Source: Oceanospirillum sediminis (GTDB lineage Bacteria; Pseudomonadota; Gammaproteobacteria; Pseudomonadales; Halomonadaceae). Taken from it: a DNA stretch of 64,000 nt. The notes beneath the pieces are model-generated. The model worked only from the letters and a program-made list of their open reading frames with translations, ran no database searches and was not told where the DNA came from. A program made the position numbers and the translations under genes. The stretch spans positions 33,411-97,410 of the forward strand of contig NZ_JACJFM010000019.1 in the NCBI RefSeq assembly GCF_014164585.1, given 5' to 3'. Numbering within the stretch: the first letter of the stretch is position 1; every line of letters starts with the position of its first letter. Of the stretch, positions 1-8,847 are shown one piece after another.

Positions 1-2582
1 AATCTAAAGGCCATAAAATTGAGACCAGTAGTTCACTGGTGCCTGCTGATGATCCTACCCTGCTGTTTACTAACGCAGGTATGAACCAGTTTAAAGATTG
101 TTTCCTGGGTATGGAGAAACGTGACTATACCCGTGCAACGACTTCCCAGAAGTGTGTGCGTGCCGGTGGTAAGCACAATGACCTGGAAAATGTGGGTTAT
201 ACCGCCCGTCACCATACTTTCTTTGAGATGCTGGGTAACTTCAGCTTTGGTGATTATTTCAAACAGGATGCGATTAACTTCGCGTGGGAATTCCTGACCT
301 CTAAAGCCTACATGGGCCTGCCAACCGAAAAGCTGTACGTGACCGTATATGCGTCGGATGATGAAGCCTATGATATCTGGACCAAAGAAGTCGGTGTACC
401 TGAAGATCACATGATTCGCATCGGTGATAACAAGGGCGCACCATACGCATCAGATAACTTCTGGGCGATGGGTGATACCGGTCCTTGTGGTCCTTGTACT
501 GAGATTTTCTACGATCACGGCCCTGAGATTGAAGGTGGCCTGCCAGGTACGCCGGAAGAAGATGGCGACCGTTATATCGAAATCTGGAACGTGGTATTTA
601 TGCAGTTCAACCGTACTGCCGATGGTGAGATGCAGCCTCTGCCTGCACCGTCTGTGGATACCGGTATGGGTCTGGAGCGTATCAGTGCAGTAATGCAGGG
701 CGTTCATGGCAACTACGATATCGATCTGTTCCAGAACCTGCTGAAAGCGGTAGCGGATGCAGTGGGTTGTGCCAACGATGGTAACCCATCACTGAAAGTG
801 ATCGCGGATCATATCCGTTCTTGTAGCTTCCTGATTGCCGATGGTGTGATTCCTTCTAATGAAGGTCGTGGTTACGTACTGCGTCGTATTATCCGTCGTG
901 CTTGTCGTCACGGTAACAAGCTGGGTGCCACCGGTCTGTTCTTCCACCAGCTGGTATCTGCATTGGCTGACGAAATGGGTGATGCTTTCCCAGAGCTGCG
1001 TGCTCAGCAGGAAACGATTGTGCGTCTGCTGAAATCGGAAGAAGAGCAGTTTGCTAAGACGCTGGAGCAGGGTCTGAAGATTCTGGAGCAGGATCTGGCC
1101 GATCTGGAAGGTAAAGTGATCCCGGGTGACGTGGTATTTAAACTGTACGACACCTATGGTTTTCCAATGGATCTGACGGCTGATATCGCCCGTGAACGTG
1201 ATCTGGAAGTGGACGAAGCCGGCTTTGAAGTAGCGATGGAAGCTCAGCGTGAGCGTGCTCGTTCCAGTAGCAGTTTCGGCCTGGACTACAATGCTCTGAT
1301 CAAAGTGGATTCTGAAACGGTATTTACCGGTTACGACGGTACCGAAGGCACAGGCTCTGTTGTTGCGTTGTTCCGTGACGGTAAAGAAGTTGACACACTG
1401 AATGCCGGTGAAGAGGGTGTGATCGTACTGGATCAAACGCCTTTCTATGGAGAATCCGGTGGTCAGGTGGGTGATTGCGGTATCCTGACTAAAGACGGTG
1501 CGCGTTTTGACGTACGTGATACGCAAAAAGCCAGCGGTGCTTTTCTGCATCATGGTCTGGTAGCGGAAGGTTCTGTCAGCAAAGGCGATAGCATCAATGC
1601 TGTGGTTGAAGCAGATCTGCGTCTGCGTACCGCTCATAACCACTCGGCAACTCACCTGGTTCATGAAGCACTGCGTCTGGTGCTGGGCGATCACGTACTG
1701 CAGAAAGGTTCTCTGTGCGACAGCCAGCGTCTGCGTTTTGACTTCAGCCACTTTGAAGCGGTAACCCCAGAGCAGCTGAAGCAGGTTGAAGAGATTGTTA
1801 ACGCTCAGATCCAGGCAAATCTGGAAGTAACCACGGAACTGATGGATCTGGAAGCCGCAAAAGCTAAAGGTGCTATGGCGCTGTTTGGCGAGAAGTACGC
1901 CGGTGAAGTACGAGTACTGAGCATGGGTGAGTTCTCCGTTGAGCTGTGTGGTGGTACTCACGCTAAGCGCACCGGTGATATCGGTCTGGTACGTATTGTG
2001 TCTGAAGGTGGTATCGCGTCTGGCGTACGTCGTGTTGAAGCGGTATCCGGTGCTGAAGCCATTGCTTACACCCAGAGCCGTGAAGCTCAGCTGAGCGAAG
2101 CAGCGGGTCTGCTGAAGTCTAAACCGGATCAACTGGTTGAGCGTCTGTCGGCTAGCCTGGATCGTAGCCGTGCACTGGAAAAAGAGCTGGAGCAGCTGAA
2201 AGCTAAACTGGCCAGTGCGGCAGGTTCTGATATGGCCTCTCAAGCGGTTGAGATTGCCGGCGCTAAGGTGCTGGCGGTGAACGTTGAAGGTGCAGATGGT
2301 AAGTCTCTGCGTGATATGATGGATCAGCTGAAAAACAAACTGGGCAGCTGTGCTCTGGTACTGGCTGCTGTAAATGGCGACAAGGTTGCTCTGATCGCTG
2401 GCGTCAGTAAAGACCTGACTGGCAAAGTGAAAGCGGGTGAGCTGGTTAATCACGTTGCGACACAAATTGGCGGTAAAGGCGGTGGTCGCCCGGATATGGC
2501 GCAAGCGGGCGGTAATAACCCTGCGGCACTGCCTGGCGCACTGGAATCCGTTCAGGCCTGGGTTGAAGAAAAACTGTCTTAA
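1..2582 (+). CDS. alaS: Alanyl-tRNA synthetase, 5' end cut by window edge
   Basis: Charges tRNA-Ala with alanine in the cytoplasm and clears mischarged Ser/Gly. The reading frame is open from base 3, and the visible 859 residues begin inside motif 1 ([20 protein letters not shown]), so only about 15-20 N-terminal residues and the start codon lie outside the window. The class II catalytic domain comes first, then the editing domain with the HSATHLVH zinc-type motif and the partner [13 protein letters not shown] motif, and last the C-Ala domain ending in [12 protein letters not shown]. Length fits the family (about 875). A hairpin terminator follows at 2634. The order alaS-lysC-csrA is typical of many gammaproteobacteria. 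The GTG at base 39 is an internal valine codon, not the start. Confidence 0.98.
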   Translation, partial: SKGHKIETSSSLVPADDPTLLFTNAGMNQFKDCFLGMEKRDYTRATTSQKCVRAGGKHNDLENVGYTARHHTFFEMLGNFSFGDYFKQDAINFAWEFLTSKAYMGLPTEKLYVTVYASDDEAYDIWTKEVGVPEDHMIRIGDNKGAPYASDNFWAMGDTGPCGPCTEIFYDHGPEIEGGLPGTPEEDGDRYIEIWNVVFMQFNRTADGEMQPLPAPSVDTGMGLERISAVMQGVHGNYDIDLFQNLLKAVADAVGCANDGNPSLKVIADHIRSCSFLIADGVIPSNEGRGYVLRRIIRRACRHGNKLGATGLFFHQLVSALADEMGDAFPELRAQQETIVRLLKSEEEQFAKTLEQGLKILEQDLADLEGKVIPGDVVFKLYDTYGFPMDLTADIARERDLEVDEAGFEVAMEAQRERARSSSSFGLDYNALIKVDSETVFTGYDGTEGTGSVVALFRDGKEVDTLNAGEEGVIVLDQTPFYGESGGQVGDCGILTKDGARFDVRDTQKASGAFLHHGLVAEGSVSKGDSINAVVEADLRLRTAHNHSATHLVHEALRLVLGDHVLQKGSLCDSQRLRFDFSHFEAVTPEQLKQVEEIVNAQIQANLEVTTELMDLEAAKAKGAMALFGEKYAGEVRVLSMGEFSVELCGGTHAKRTGDIGLVRIVSEGGIASGVRRVEAVSGAEAIAYTQSREAQLSEAAGLLKSKPDQLVERLSASLDRSRALEKELEQLKAKLASAAGSDMASQAVEIAGAKVLAVNVEGADGKSLRDMMDQLKNKLGSCALVLAAVNGDKVALIAGVSKDLTGKVKAGELVNHVATQIGGKGGGRPDMAQAGGNNPAALPGALESVQAWVEEKLS

Positions 2583-2633
2583 AAGCAGTTTTCTGACACA
2601 GGAGAGTGGTCTCGCTGTAAGATCACAACAGGG

Positions 2634-2657
2634 GCCCGGCTTTATGCCGGGCTTTTT
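2634..2657 (+). terminator. Rho-independent terminator after alaS
   Basis: A 7-bp GC-rich stem (GCCCGGC / GCCGGGC, 2634-2640 with 2646-2652) with a 5-nt loop, followed by TTTTT. It lies 52 bases after the alaS stop and 30 bases before the lysC start, so lysC is expressed by read-through or from a promoter in the short gap. Confidence 0.85.
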
Positions 2658-2686
2658 GAATCACCCGAAAAGGGAAAAGTGTAACA

Positions 2687-3916
2687 ATGGCTCTTTACGT
2701 TCAGAAGTTTGGTGGTACCTCTGTAGGCTCCATCGAGCGTATCAAAGCTGTTGCTGAGAAGGTAAAAGGTTACCGTGACGAAGGCCATGATGTTGTTGTT
2801 GTGGTCTCGGCTATGAGCGGTGAAACCAACCGTCTGATCGCACTGGCTAATGAAATTAATGATGATCCGACTCCCCGTGAGATGGATATGCTGGTTTCGA
2901 CCGGGGAGCAGGTCACTATTGCTCTGTTGTCGATGACGCTGAATCATATGGGGTGTCCGGCTATTTCCTATACCGGCTCCCAGGTCAGTATTGTGACTGA
3001 CAGCTCCCATACCAAAGCTCGTATTAAGAAAATTGATGACGATAAGATTCGTAATGACCTGAATCTGGGGCGTGTCGTGGTTGTGGCAGGCTTCCAGGGT
3101 GCGGATGAAGAAGGCAATATCACAACACTGGGTCGTGGCGGTTCTGATACCACTGGTGTGGCTCTGGCCGCTGCCCTGAAAGCCGATGAGTGCCAGATTT
3201 TCACCGATGTTGATGGTGTCTACACCACGGATCCGAGGGTTTGCTCAAAAGCGAAGCGCCTGGAAACGGTTACGGTTGAAGAGATGCTGGAGCTTGCCAG
3301 TCTGGGCTCCAAAGTGCTGCAAATTCGATCTGTTGAGTTTGCGGGTAAATACAATGTTCCACTTCGGGTTCTGTCCAGTTTTCAGGATGGCCCGGGTACT
3401 CTGATTGTTGCTGAGGAAGTCGACGCAATGGAAGAACCTCTGATCTCTGGTATCGCCTTTACGGCGAATGAAGCTAAACTGACGGTGCTGAATGCGCCAG
3501 ATATGCCGGGTGTTGCTTCCCGAATCCTGGGACCTGTAGGCGATGCTAATATTGAAGTGGACATGATTGTTCAGAACGTGGCTCCGGACGGAAAAACCAC
3601 TGACTTTACTTTCACGGTTGCCCGTGGTGATTATAAAAAAGCTATGGGTGTACTGGAAGGTGTTGTTGAAGAGATGGGCTCCGGTGAAATTTCCGGTGAT
3701 AATGGAATCGCTAAAGTGTCTCTGGTCGGTGTGGGGATGCGCTCTCACGCTGGCGTTGCCAGTAAGATGTTTAAGGTGCTGTCGGATGAGGGGATTAACA
3801 TCCGCATGGTATCCACTTCAGAAATTAAGATTTCTGTTGTGATTGATGAGAAGTTTATGGAGCTTGCGGTACGTGCATTGCACACTGCGTTTGGTCTGGA
3901 TAAGGAAGAAGACTGA
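2687..3916 (+). CDS. lysC: Aspartate kinase
   Basis: Phosphorylates aspartate, the first step to lysine, threonine, methionine and diaminopimelate. The 409-residue protein has the N-terminal kinase fold with KFGGTSV at residues 7-13, the nucleotide and substrate segment around [13 protein letters not shown], and two ACT domains after about residue 265 ([20 protein letters not shown] and [19 protein letters not shown]) that normally carry feedback control. Length and architecture match monofunctional lysine-sensitive aspartokinases; there is no homoserine dehydrogenase fusion. The gap from alaS is about 100 bases, too short for a lysine riboswitch, so control is probably allosteric. Start ATG 2687 is preceded by a purine-rich stretch. 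Confidence 0.96.
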   Translation: MALYVQKFGGTSVGSIERIKAVAEKVKGYRDEGHDVVVVVSAMSGETNRLIALANEINDDPTPREMDMLVSTGEQVTIALLSMTLNHMGCPAISYTGSQVSIVTDSSHTKARIKKIDDDKIRNDLNLGRVVVVAGFQGADEEGNITTLGRGGSDTTGVALAAALKADECQIFTDVDGVYTTDPRVCSKAKRLETVTVEEMLELASLGSKVLQIRSVEFAGKYNVPLRVLSSFQDGPGTLIVAEEVDAMEEPLISGIAFTANEAKLTVLNAPDMPGVASRILGPVGDANIEVDMIVQNVAPDGKTTDFTFTVARGDYKKAMGVLEGVVEEMGSGEISGDNGIAKVSLVGVGMRSHAGVASKMFKVLSDEGINIRMVSTSEIKISVVIDEKFMELAVRALHTAFGLDKEED

Positions 3917-3937
3917 AACAGCTTTTGAACTTTCATC

Positions 3938-3973
3938 CAGGGTCTACTTTAATTAAGTCAGGCCCTGTTTTTT
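3938..3973 (+). terminator. Possible terminator after lysC
   Basis: Inverted repeat CAGGG (3938-3942) / CCCTG (3963-3967) followed by TTTTTT. The stem is only 5 bp and the loop is long (20 nt), so this is a weak call supported mainly by the T-run and its place 20 bases after the lysC stop. Confidence 0.45.
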
Positions 3974-4097
3974 GAGCCAGCCCCTGTTCTTTGCTGATTA
4001 TGTGTAAATTCTGTACAAAGCAGTATATTTTTTCTGTGAAATCAGGGTAAATTAATGATACATAATGCAGGAAACAGTTGAGCCAGGTGTGTTTTAA

Positions 4098-4192
4098 CGC
4101 ATAATATGCGCTTGATCTGACAAGATGGCCTCTACATCCATCTTTTTATGCTGCTGCCTCAGAATGGTAGCAGTACCCCGAGGAGATAAGGA
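4098..4192 (+). promoter_or_regulatory. Structured csrA leader with two GGA sites at the SD
   Basis: Upstream of csrA are a perfect 13-nt palindrome (CGCATAATATGCG, 4098-4110), a 7-bp hairpin AAGATGG/CCATCTT (4122-4144) running into TTTTT, a second hairpin CTGCTGCC/GGTAGCAG (4151-4173, closed by G-U pairs), then the ribosome-binding region AGGAGATAAGGAGA (4181-4194) with two GGA triplets. CsrA binds GGA motifs overlapping Shine-Dalgarno sites and in E. coli represses its own mRNA this way, so autoregulation is a reasonable inference. The first hairpin plus T-run could also act as an attenuator. Confidence 0.5.
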
Positions 4193-4201
4193 GATTCAAC
4201 C

Positions 4202-4393
4202 ATGTTGATTTTAACCCGCCGCGTTGGCGAAACCCTGATGATTGGTGATGAAGTTACTGTAACTGTGCTGGGTGTTAAAGGTAACCAGGTACGCATTGGT
4301 GTAAATGCACCGAAAGAAGTGGCTGTTCACCGTGAAGAGATTTATCAGCGCATTCAGCGTGAGAAAGAAGGCTCAGAGCAGGGTGATTCATAA
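4202..4393 (+). CDS. csrA: Carbon storage regulator CsrA
   Basis: Small dimeric RNA-binding protein that controls translation of many mRNAs (carbon flux, motility, biofilm). The 63-residue sequence begins [18 protein letters not shown] and contains the conserved beta-strands plus [13 protein letters not shown], including the RNA-contacting L4, R44-type and HREE residues known in the family. The SD is GGAGA, 8 nt before ATG. The position between lysC and tRNA-Ser is the usual one in gammaproteobacteria. Confidence 0.98.
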   Translation: MLILTRRVGETLMIGDEVTVTVLGVKGNQVRIGVNAPKEVAVHREEIYQRIQREKEGSEQGDS

Positions 4394-4430
4394 GTTACGA
4401 TAAAATAACTAAAAAACTTTAACAAAGTTA

Positions 4431-4458
4431 TAGACATCCCGGAAAACTATGGTATAGT
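4431..4458 (+). promoter_or_regulatory. Promoter of the tRNA cluster
   Basis: A -35-like TAGACA (4431-4436) and a -10-like TATAGT (4453-4458) are separated by 16 bp, followed by a GC-rich stretch (TTGCGCCG). The -10 ends 14 bases before the first tRNA. The GC-rich discriminator is typical of stable-RNA promoters under stringent control (established for the class; inferred here). Confidence 0.6.
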
Positions 4459-4472
4459 TTGCGCCGTGTTTC

Positions 4473-4565
4473 GGAGAGGTGGCCGAGAGGCTGAAGGCGC
4501 TCCCCTGCTAAGGGAGTATAGAGTTTGTAGCTCTATCGAGGGTTCGAATCCCTCCTTCTCCGCCA
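4473..4565 (+). tRNA. tRNA-Ser(GCU), copy 1
   Basis: A 93-nt class II tRNA with a long variable arm. The acceptor stem GGAGAGG pairs with CTTCTCC, discriminator G and encoded CCA follow, the T-loop is GGTTCGAATCC, and the anticodon GCT at 4507-4509 reads AGC/AGU. It is identical to the copy at 4869. Confidence 0.97.
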
Positions 4566-4575
4566 CATCATTTGC

Positions 4576-4652
4576 CCGCTCGTAGCTCAGCTGGATAGAG
4601 TACCTGGCTACGAACCAGGCGGTCGGAGGTTCGAATCCTCCCGAGCGGGCCA
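4576..4652 (+). tRNA. tRNA-Arg(ACG), copy 1
   Basis: A 77-nt tRNA with acceptor stem CCGCTCG/CGAGCGG, T8-A9 and D-arm GCTCAGCTGGATAGAGT, anticodon ACG (4610-4612), discriminator G and encoded CCA. The extra flanking GC that could extend the stem is absent from copy 4, which supports this start. It lies 10 nt after tRNA-Ser. Confidence 0.97.
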
Positions 4653-4724
4653 TTTATCAGATGTGGTAGTGTTTACGACTTTCAATAAAGTCAGGCATCT
4701 TGTGCCAGAGTTTTAAAGTTTTGC

Positions 4725-4801
4725 CCGCTCGTAGCTCAGCTGGATAGAGTACCTGGCTACGAACCAGGCGGTCGGAGGTTCGAATCCTCCCGAGCGGGCC
4801 A
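4725..4801 (+). tRNA. tRNA-Arg(ACG), copy 2
   Basis: Same 77-nt sequence as copy 1 with anticodon ACG and encoded CCA. It closes the first Ser-Arg-Arg cassette and is followed by a terminator at 4811. Confidence 0.97.
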
Positions 4802-4810
4802 TTCTTAGAA

Positions 4811-4839
4811 AAGCCAGAGTTTATACTCTGGCTTTTTTT
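4811..4839 (+). terminator. Terminator between the two tRNA cassettes
   Basis: Stem AAGCCAGAGT / ACTCTGGCTT with a 4-nt loop and a 7-T tail: a strong intrinsic terminator. A second small hairpin (TTCCGT/ACGGAA, 4838-4853) follows. Only about 30 bases remain before the next tRNA-Ser, so I see no room for a separate promoter after the terminator. Confidence 0.85.
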
Positions 4840-4868
4840 CCGTTGTTACGGAACATCGTTTTTGTTGT

Positions 4869-4961
4869 GGAGAGGTGGCCGAGAGGCTGAAGGCGCTCCC
4901 CTGCTAAGGGAGTATAGAGTTTGTAGCTCTATCGAGGGTTCGAATCCCTCCTTCTCCGCCA
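4869..4961 (+). tRNA. tRNA-Ser(GCU), copy 2
   Basis: Identical to the tRNA-Ser at 4473: same 93 nt, GCT anticodon and encoded CCA. The identity extends through the spacer and the following tRNA-Arg, which shows a block duplication. Confidence 0.97.
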
Positions 4962-4971
4962 CATCATTTGC

Positions 4972-5048
4972 CCGCTCGTAGCTCAGCTGGATAGAGTACC
5001 TGGCTACGAACCAGGCGGTCGGAGGTTCGAATCCTCCCGAGCGGGCCA
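4972..5048 (+). tRNA. tRNA-Arg(ACG), copy 3
   Basis: Identical to copy 1, with the same 10-nt spacer after tRNA-Ser. Anticodon ACG, CCA encoded. Confidence 0.97.
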
Positions 5049-5120
5049 TTTATTCCTGACTATCAGAAATAAAAGTAAAGCATTATATTTATGCTATTTA
5101 CTTTTATCTGTTTGTTTTGT

Positions 5121-5197
5121 CCGCTCGTAGCTCAGCTGGATAGAGTACCTGGCTACGAACCAGGCGGTCGGAGGTTCGAATCCTCCCGAGCGGGCCA
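5121..5197 (+). tRNA. tRNA-Arg(ACG), copy 4
   Basis: Same 77-nt tRNA-Arg. The base before the acceptor stem is T rather than C, unlike the other copies. It is the last tRNA of the array and is followed by a terminator at 5204. Confidence 0.97.
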
Positions 5198-5203
5198 TTA
5201 TTG

Positions 5204-5237
5204 AAAAGCCGGAATCATTGTTGATTCCGGCTTTTTT
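5204..5237 (+). terminator. Terminator of the tRNA array
   Basis: A long stem AAAAGCCGGAATCA / TGATTCCGGCTTTT with a 4-nt loop, followed by TT. The arms are A/T-flanked on both sides, so it could also stop transcription of dusC arriving from the right on the minus strand. Confidence 0.88.
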
Positions 5238-5292
5238 GTGTCTGATATTCCCCAATCTGAGATCGGGGGAGGCTTTTACGGAAAAGTCTCAT

Positions 5293-6420
5293 TCAGTTGC
5301 TTAGTCTTTGGTTGAAGTCAGCTGGCAAGCGACTGGCAAATAGTCTGTCCCCTCTGGCTGTTGATTCAATCAGTTCAAGCATGGGTTCTGCTTTGATGCA
5401 GGTTTTGGCCTGATTAAACAGAGTATCCATCCTGGGGTCCTGTTTCTTCATCATAGCCAGCCATTGTTTGCCTCTGGATATCAGATATTTTTCAGGGCAG
5501 TGATTCTGCTCAATTTGCCATAAATAGAGCAAGATTACTGCGGCGAGATCTGCTTCAGTGGGCTTTTCATTGATATCATGGCGAATTCTGTAGGCCAGAT
5601 AAGGATCGGCCAGTAATCCGCGTCCAATCATGACATCCTGACAACCACTGACTTCCCGGCACCTGTGGTAATCCTCAATGCTCCAGACCTCGCCGTTGGC
5701 AATAATAGGGATGCGGGCTTTTTCTCTGATACGTGCCAGCCATTCCCAGTGTGCGGGTGGTTTGTAACCTTCGATTTTGGTTCTGGCGTGGACGGTCAGT
5801 TCGGATGCGCCGCCATCTTCTATTGCCGCCAGATTTTCAAACACCAGGCTTTTATCTTCATAGCCCAGGCGCATCTTGGCCGTCAGTCGTCCGTGAGTAT
5901 CTGCCAGAGCCTGAGCTGAAGCCGATACTATCCGATGAACGTCATCCGGCGTTTGTAGTAATACTGCTCCTCCTTTATGACGATTGACAGTTTTGGCCGG
6001 ACAGCCAAAATTAAGGTCGATCACTTCAGCTCCCAGAAGTGCTACCGCCTTGGAGGCGTGGCGGGCAATCAGTGGAATATTGTTTCCCAGTAGCTGCAGG
6101 TGTACCGGTGTCTGACTATTTGTTCTGCTGTGTTGTAGTAGCTCCGGGCAGATTTTTTTAAAGGCTCTGGCGGGCTGAAGCTGATTGGTGACTCTGAGAA
6201 ATTCCGTCACACAGAAGCTGATGCCACCTATTGCGCTGATAATCTGTCGGACATGGAAATCGACGGTACCTTCCATTGGGGCCAGGGCTATACGGTCTGT
6301 ATATGGTATTGCAGGCGGTTGTCTGGTATGAGAGTCCGTGGACTCTTTGGAAACAAGGGGCATCTGAAAATCACTGTAGTCGTTAAGTAAAAGAGATAGG
6401 CTGATGTTGATAGAAGTCAT
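5293..6420 (-). CDS. dusC: tRNA-dihydrouridine synthase, DusC type
   Basis: FMN enzyme that reduces uridine to dihydrouridine in the tRNA D-loop (U16 for DusC). Diagnostic parts are the start of the barrel RIALAPMEGTVDFHVRQ, the catalytic-cysteine segment DLNFGCPAKTVNRHKGGAVL, TVHARTKIEGY, IIANGEVW and MIGRGLLADPYLAYRI. NFGCPAKTVN is characteristic of DusC rather than DusA/DusB. At 375 residues it is about 45-60 longer than usual because of an N-terminal extension before the barrel; an internal ATG (minus strand, 6363) is an alternative start but lacks a clear SD. It lies convergent to the tRNA array, whose products are possible substrates. Confidence 0.93.
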   Translation of the reverse strand: MTSINISLSLLLNDYSDFQMPLVSKESTDSHTRQPPAIPYTDRIALAPMEGTVDFHVRQIISAIGGISFCVTEFLRVTNQLQPARAFKKICPELLQHSRTNSQTPVHLQLLGNNIPLIARHASKAVALLGAEVIDLNFGCPAKTVNRHKGGAVLLQTPDDVHRIVSASAQALADTHGRLTAKMRLGYEDKSLVFENLAAIEDGGASELTVHARTKIEGYKPPAHWEWLARIREKARIPIIANGEVWSIEDYHRCREVSGCQDVMIGRGLLADPYLAYRIRHDINEKPTEADLAAVILLYLWQIEQNHCPEKYLISRGKQWLAMMKKQDPRMDTLFNQAKTCIKAEPMLELIESTARGDRLFASRLPADFNQRLSN

Positions 6421-6733
6421 GCCTGCTCAGGAGATGCAATGATATAACGTCTTCAGGATAAGGGAATCATCTGAATGAGTCCTGGTAACTTTTAGTCTGC
6501 ATTTTTCTGTTTGTTTTGCCGAAGTTGACCTGTTAGTCCTGCTAATTGTCTGCAGTTTCCCGGTATTTTATTGCCAGGTTCCCGGAATCAGGGTAAATTA
6601 GCAGCGCCCTGGTGTCTGTGTGGTGGGCGAGAGCACAGGTTCATCAGGGTTCGCTGCAAGAGGCACAATAAAAGAGAAGGCAGACTCTTAGTCAAAGTCT
6701 GACCCATCTGAAAACTAAACGAGGAATGGCTTA
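6421..6733 (+). other. 313-base gap: structured leader of oadGAB
   Basis: No coding sequence seen. Two hairpin elements occupy the half nearest oadG (6601-6657 and 6681-6701, listed separately). A TTGACC at about 6524 could be a -35 box but I cannot pair it with a convincing -10. The SD before oadG is GAGGA. Confidence 0.6.
6601..6701 (+). promoter_or_regulatory. Candidate structured 5' UTR element of oadGAB
   Basis: Three stacked helices can form: GCAGCG(6601-6606)/CGCTGC(6652-6657), CCCTG(6607-6611)/CAGGG(6645-6649) and CTGTG(6616-6620)/CACAG(6634-6638), separated by a 2-nt bulge and a 4x6 internal loop and capped by a 13-nt loop. A second hairpin CAGACT/AGTCTG (6681-6701) follows, then the oadG start 32 nt on. 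Sixteen Watson-Crick pairs in consistent nested order are unlikely by chance. I do not recognise it as a known riboswitch class. Confidence 0.5.
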
Positions 6734-6985
6734 ATGCAACCTTCTGAGCTGATCTCCGAAGGCATCAGTCTGATGCTTTTCGGTATGGGGTTTGTTTTTT
6801 TGTTCCTGACCCTGCTGGTTTATGCAACACAGGCAATGTCAAACGTTGTCCAGAAATACGCAAAACCGGCTCCGGCAGAGACAAAAAGTAAACCGGCTCC
6901 TGCAAGCGCATCTGCTGCTGGCAGTAACGATGAGCTGATTGCTGTAATGACTGCAGCGGTTCATAAGTTCCGATCAGGCAAATAA
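6734..6985 (+). CDS. oadG: Oxaloacetate decarboxylase gamma subunit
   Basis: Small membrane subunit that joins OadA to OadB in the Na+-pumping oxaloacetate decarboxylase and binds zinc. It has 83 residues: a single N-terminal membrane segment (about 13-33, SLMLFGMGFVFLFLTLLVYA), an Ala/Pro-rich linker, and a short amphipathic tail (ELIAVMTAAVHKFRSG). Length, topology and first place in oadG-oadA-oadB match the family. SD GAGGA lies 8 nt before ATG. Confidence 0.95.
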   Translation: MQPSELISEGISLMLFGMGFVFLFLTLLVYATQAMSNVVQKYAKPAPAETKSKPAPASASAAGSNDELIAVMTAAVHKFRSGK

Positions 6986-7041
6986 GAGCAGACGCTTTTT
7001 TAGCCAATAAAAACTCATGATTAATGGAAAGGCCAATACCC

Positions 7042-8817
7042 ATGACCGAGTCCAAAAAACCACTAGGCATTACTGATGTTGTGCTCCGTGACGCACATCA
7101 GTCTTTGTTTGCGACCCGCCTGCGTCTTGACGATATGCTTCCTATTGCAGAGAAGCTGGATAAAGTAGGTTTCTGGTCATTAGAATCCTGGGGAGGAGCG
7201 ACTTTTGACTCCTGCATTCGCTACCTGGGAGAAGATCCGTGGGACCGCATTCGCGAACTGAAAAAGGCGATGCCTAATACCCGTCATCAAATGTTGCTGC
7301 GTGGCCAGAACCTGCTGGGCTACCGTCATTATGCTGACGATGTGGTTGATAAGTTTGTTGAGCGTGCTGCGACTAACGGTGTGGATGTGTTCCGTGTTTT
7401 TGACGCGATGAACGATCCACGTAACCTGCAGCGTGCACTCGAAGCCGTTAAGAAAGTAGGTAAGCACGCGCAAGGTACGTTGTCTTACACTACAAGTCCG
7501 GTTCATAACCAGGAAGCCTGGGTTAGCCTGGCGAAGCAGATCGAAGATATGGGTGCAGACTCTATCGCGATCAAAGATATGGCGGGCATTATGACGCCAT
7601 ACGATGCTTATGAACTGGTATCTCGCCTGAAAGCGGAAACAGATCTGGAGGTTCAGCTGCATGCGCATGCGACTTCTGGTCTGTCCGATATGACCATCCT
7701 GAAAGCGGTAGAAGCCGGTATTGACCGTGTTGATACGGCGATCTCTTCCATGTCCATGACCTATGGTCACACAGCGACTGAATCCGTTGTTGCTGCCCTG
7801 CAAGGCACTGACCGCGACACCGGTATCGATCTGCTGCTGCTGGAAGAAATTGCGGCTTACTTCCGTAAAGTGCGTAAGAAATACGCGAAGTTTGAAGGTG
7901 CCCTGCGTGGTACTGACTCCCGTATTCTTGTGGCACAGGTACCTGGCGGCATGCTGACCAATATGGAAAGCCAGCTGCGTGAACAGGGTGCAGGAGACAA
8001 GTTCGATGAGGTGCTGGCTGAGATCCCGCGTGTACGTGAAGATCTGGGGCACATCCCTCTGGTAACGCCAACCTCTCAGATTGTAGGTACTCAGGCAGTA
8101 CTGAATGTACTAACCGGTGAGCGTTATAAGAGCATCTCCAAAGAGACTCAGGGTATCCTGAAAGGTGAATACGGTGCCGCACCTTCTGCTTACAATGCAG
8201 AGCTGCAGGCTAAAGTACTGAATGGTGCTGAGCCAATCACCTGTCGTCCGGCAGATCTGCTGGAAGCCGAAGTGGATAAACTGACTGCTGAGCTGAACGA
8301 TCTGGCAAAAGAGAAGGGTTTTAACCTGGCTTCTGAGTCTATTGATGACGTTCTGACTTATGCCCTGTTCCCGCAAATCGGTTTGAAATTCCTGGAAAAC
8401 CGTGGCAACCCTGATGCATTCGAACCTGTTCCAACCGAAGAAGAAGGTACTAAAGCTGTGAGCAAGAATACTGGTCCTGAAGTTTACACCATCACCGTTA
8501 ATGGCCAGAACTACGTAGTTCAGGTAACTGAAGGTGGTGATATCACTAATATCGCACCGGCAGCAGCTTCTGCGGCAGCACCGGCTCCTGCGGCGCCAGC
8601 AAGTGGTGGTGCTCCTGTAGCCGCGCCTCTGGCGGGTAACATCTTTAAAGTACTGGTTAATCCGGGTCAGGCTGTTCAGGAAGGTGATGTTGTCATCATT
8701 CTGGAAGCGATGAAGATGGAAACTGAAGTACGTGCGCCACGCGCTGGTACTGTTGGTTCTGTAGATGTTCGTGAAGGCGATGCGGTTGCTGTTGGCGACA
8801 CGCTGCTGACTCTGTAA
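7042..8817 (+). CDS. oadA: Oxaloacetate decarboxylase alpha subunit (biotin)
   Basis: Carboxyltransferase that moves CO2 from oxaloacetate to biotin. Residues 1-~450 form the carboxyltransferase TIM barrel ([67 protein letters not shown]), then an Ala/Pro-rich linker and a C-terminal biotinyl domain with EAMKMETE (Lys is biotinylated). I chose ATG 7042 (591 residues) over the in-frame ATG at 7024 because GGAAAGG lies 9 nt before it and family members begin just before the barrel. It is the second gene of oadGAB and needs a biotin ligase encoded elsewhere. Confidence 0.96.
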   Translation: MTESKKPLGITDVVLRDAHQSLFATRLRLDDMLPIAEKLDKVGFWSLESWGGATFDSCIRYLGEDPWDRIRELKKAMPNTRHQMLLRGQNLLGYRHYADDVVDKFVERAATNGVDVFRVFDAMNDPRNLQRALEAVKKVGKHAQGTLSYTTSPVHNQEAWVSLAKQIEDMGADSIAIKDMAGIMTPYDAYELVSRLKAETDLEVQLHAHATSGLSDMTILKAVEAGIDRVDTAISSMSMTYGHTATESVVAALQGTDRDTGIDLLLLEEIAAYFRKVRKKYAKFEGALRGTDSRILVAQVPGGMLTNMESQLREQGAGDKFDEVLAEIPRVREDLGHIPLVTPTSQIVGTQAVLNVLTGERYKSISKETQGILKGEYGAAPSAYNAELQAKVLNGAEPITCRPADLLEAEVDKLTAELNDLAKEKGFNLASESIDDVLTYALFPQIGLKFLENRGNPDAFEPVPTEEEGTKAVSKNTGPEVYTITVNGQNYVVQVTEGGDITNIAPAAASAAAPAPAAPASGGAPVAAPLAGNIFKVLVNPGQAVQEGDVVIILEAMKMETEVRAPRAGTVGSVDVREGDAVAVGDTLLTL

Positions 8818-8847
8818 GTCCTGCTGTAAATAACGAGGTTGACTTAA

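Larger units (their letters stand above)
4473..5052 (+). repeat. Tandem duplication of a Ser-Arg tRNA block
   Basis: Bases 4473-4656 and 4869-5052 read as identical (tRNA-Ser, 10-nt spacer, tRNA-Arg and a few trailing bases). Each block is followed by a further tRNA-Arg and its own terminator, but the spacers before those (4653-4724 and 5049-5120) differ. This gives two Ser(GCU) and four Arg(ACG) genes. Confidence 0.9.

Noticed and set aside
789..2504. Very long minus-strand open frame opposite alaS (571 codons)
   Set aside because: A shadow of alaS codon bias; rich in His/Gln/Thr/Phe with no domain. Similar antisense frames lie opposite oadA, rpoD, dnaG, ilvD and tex.
2583..2686. Lysine riboswitch before lysC
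   Set aside because: The gap is about 100 bases and taken up by a terminator; a lysine riboswitch needs about 170.
4447..5049. Antisense frames across the tRNA array encoding MARSGGFEPPTAWFVARYS
   Set aside because: This is the well-known spurious translation of tRNA-Arg/Ser sequences, not a protein.
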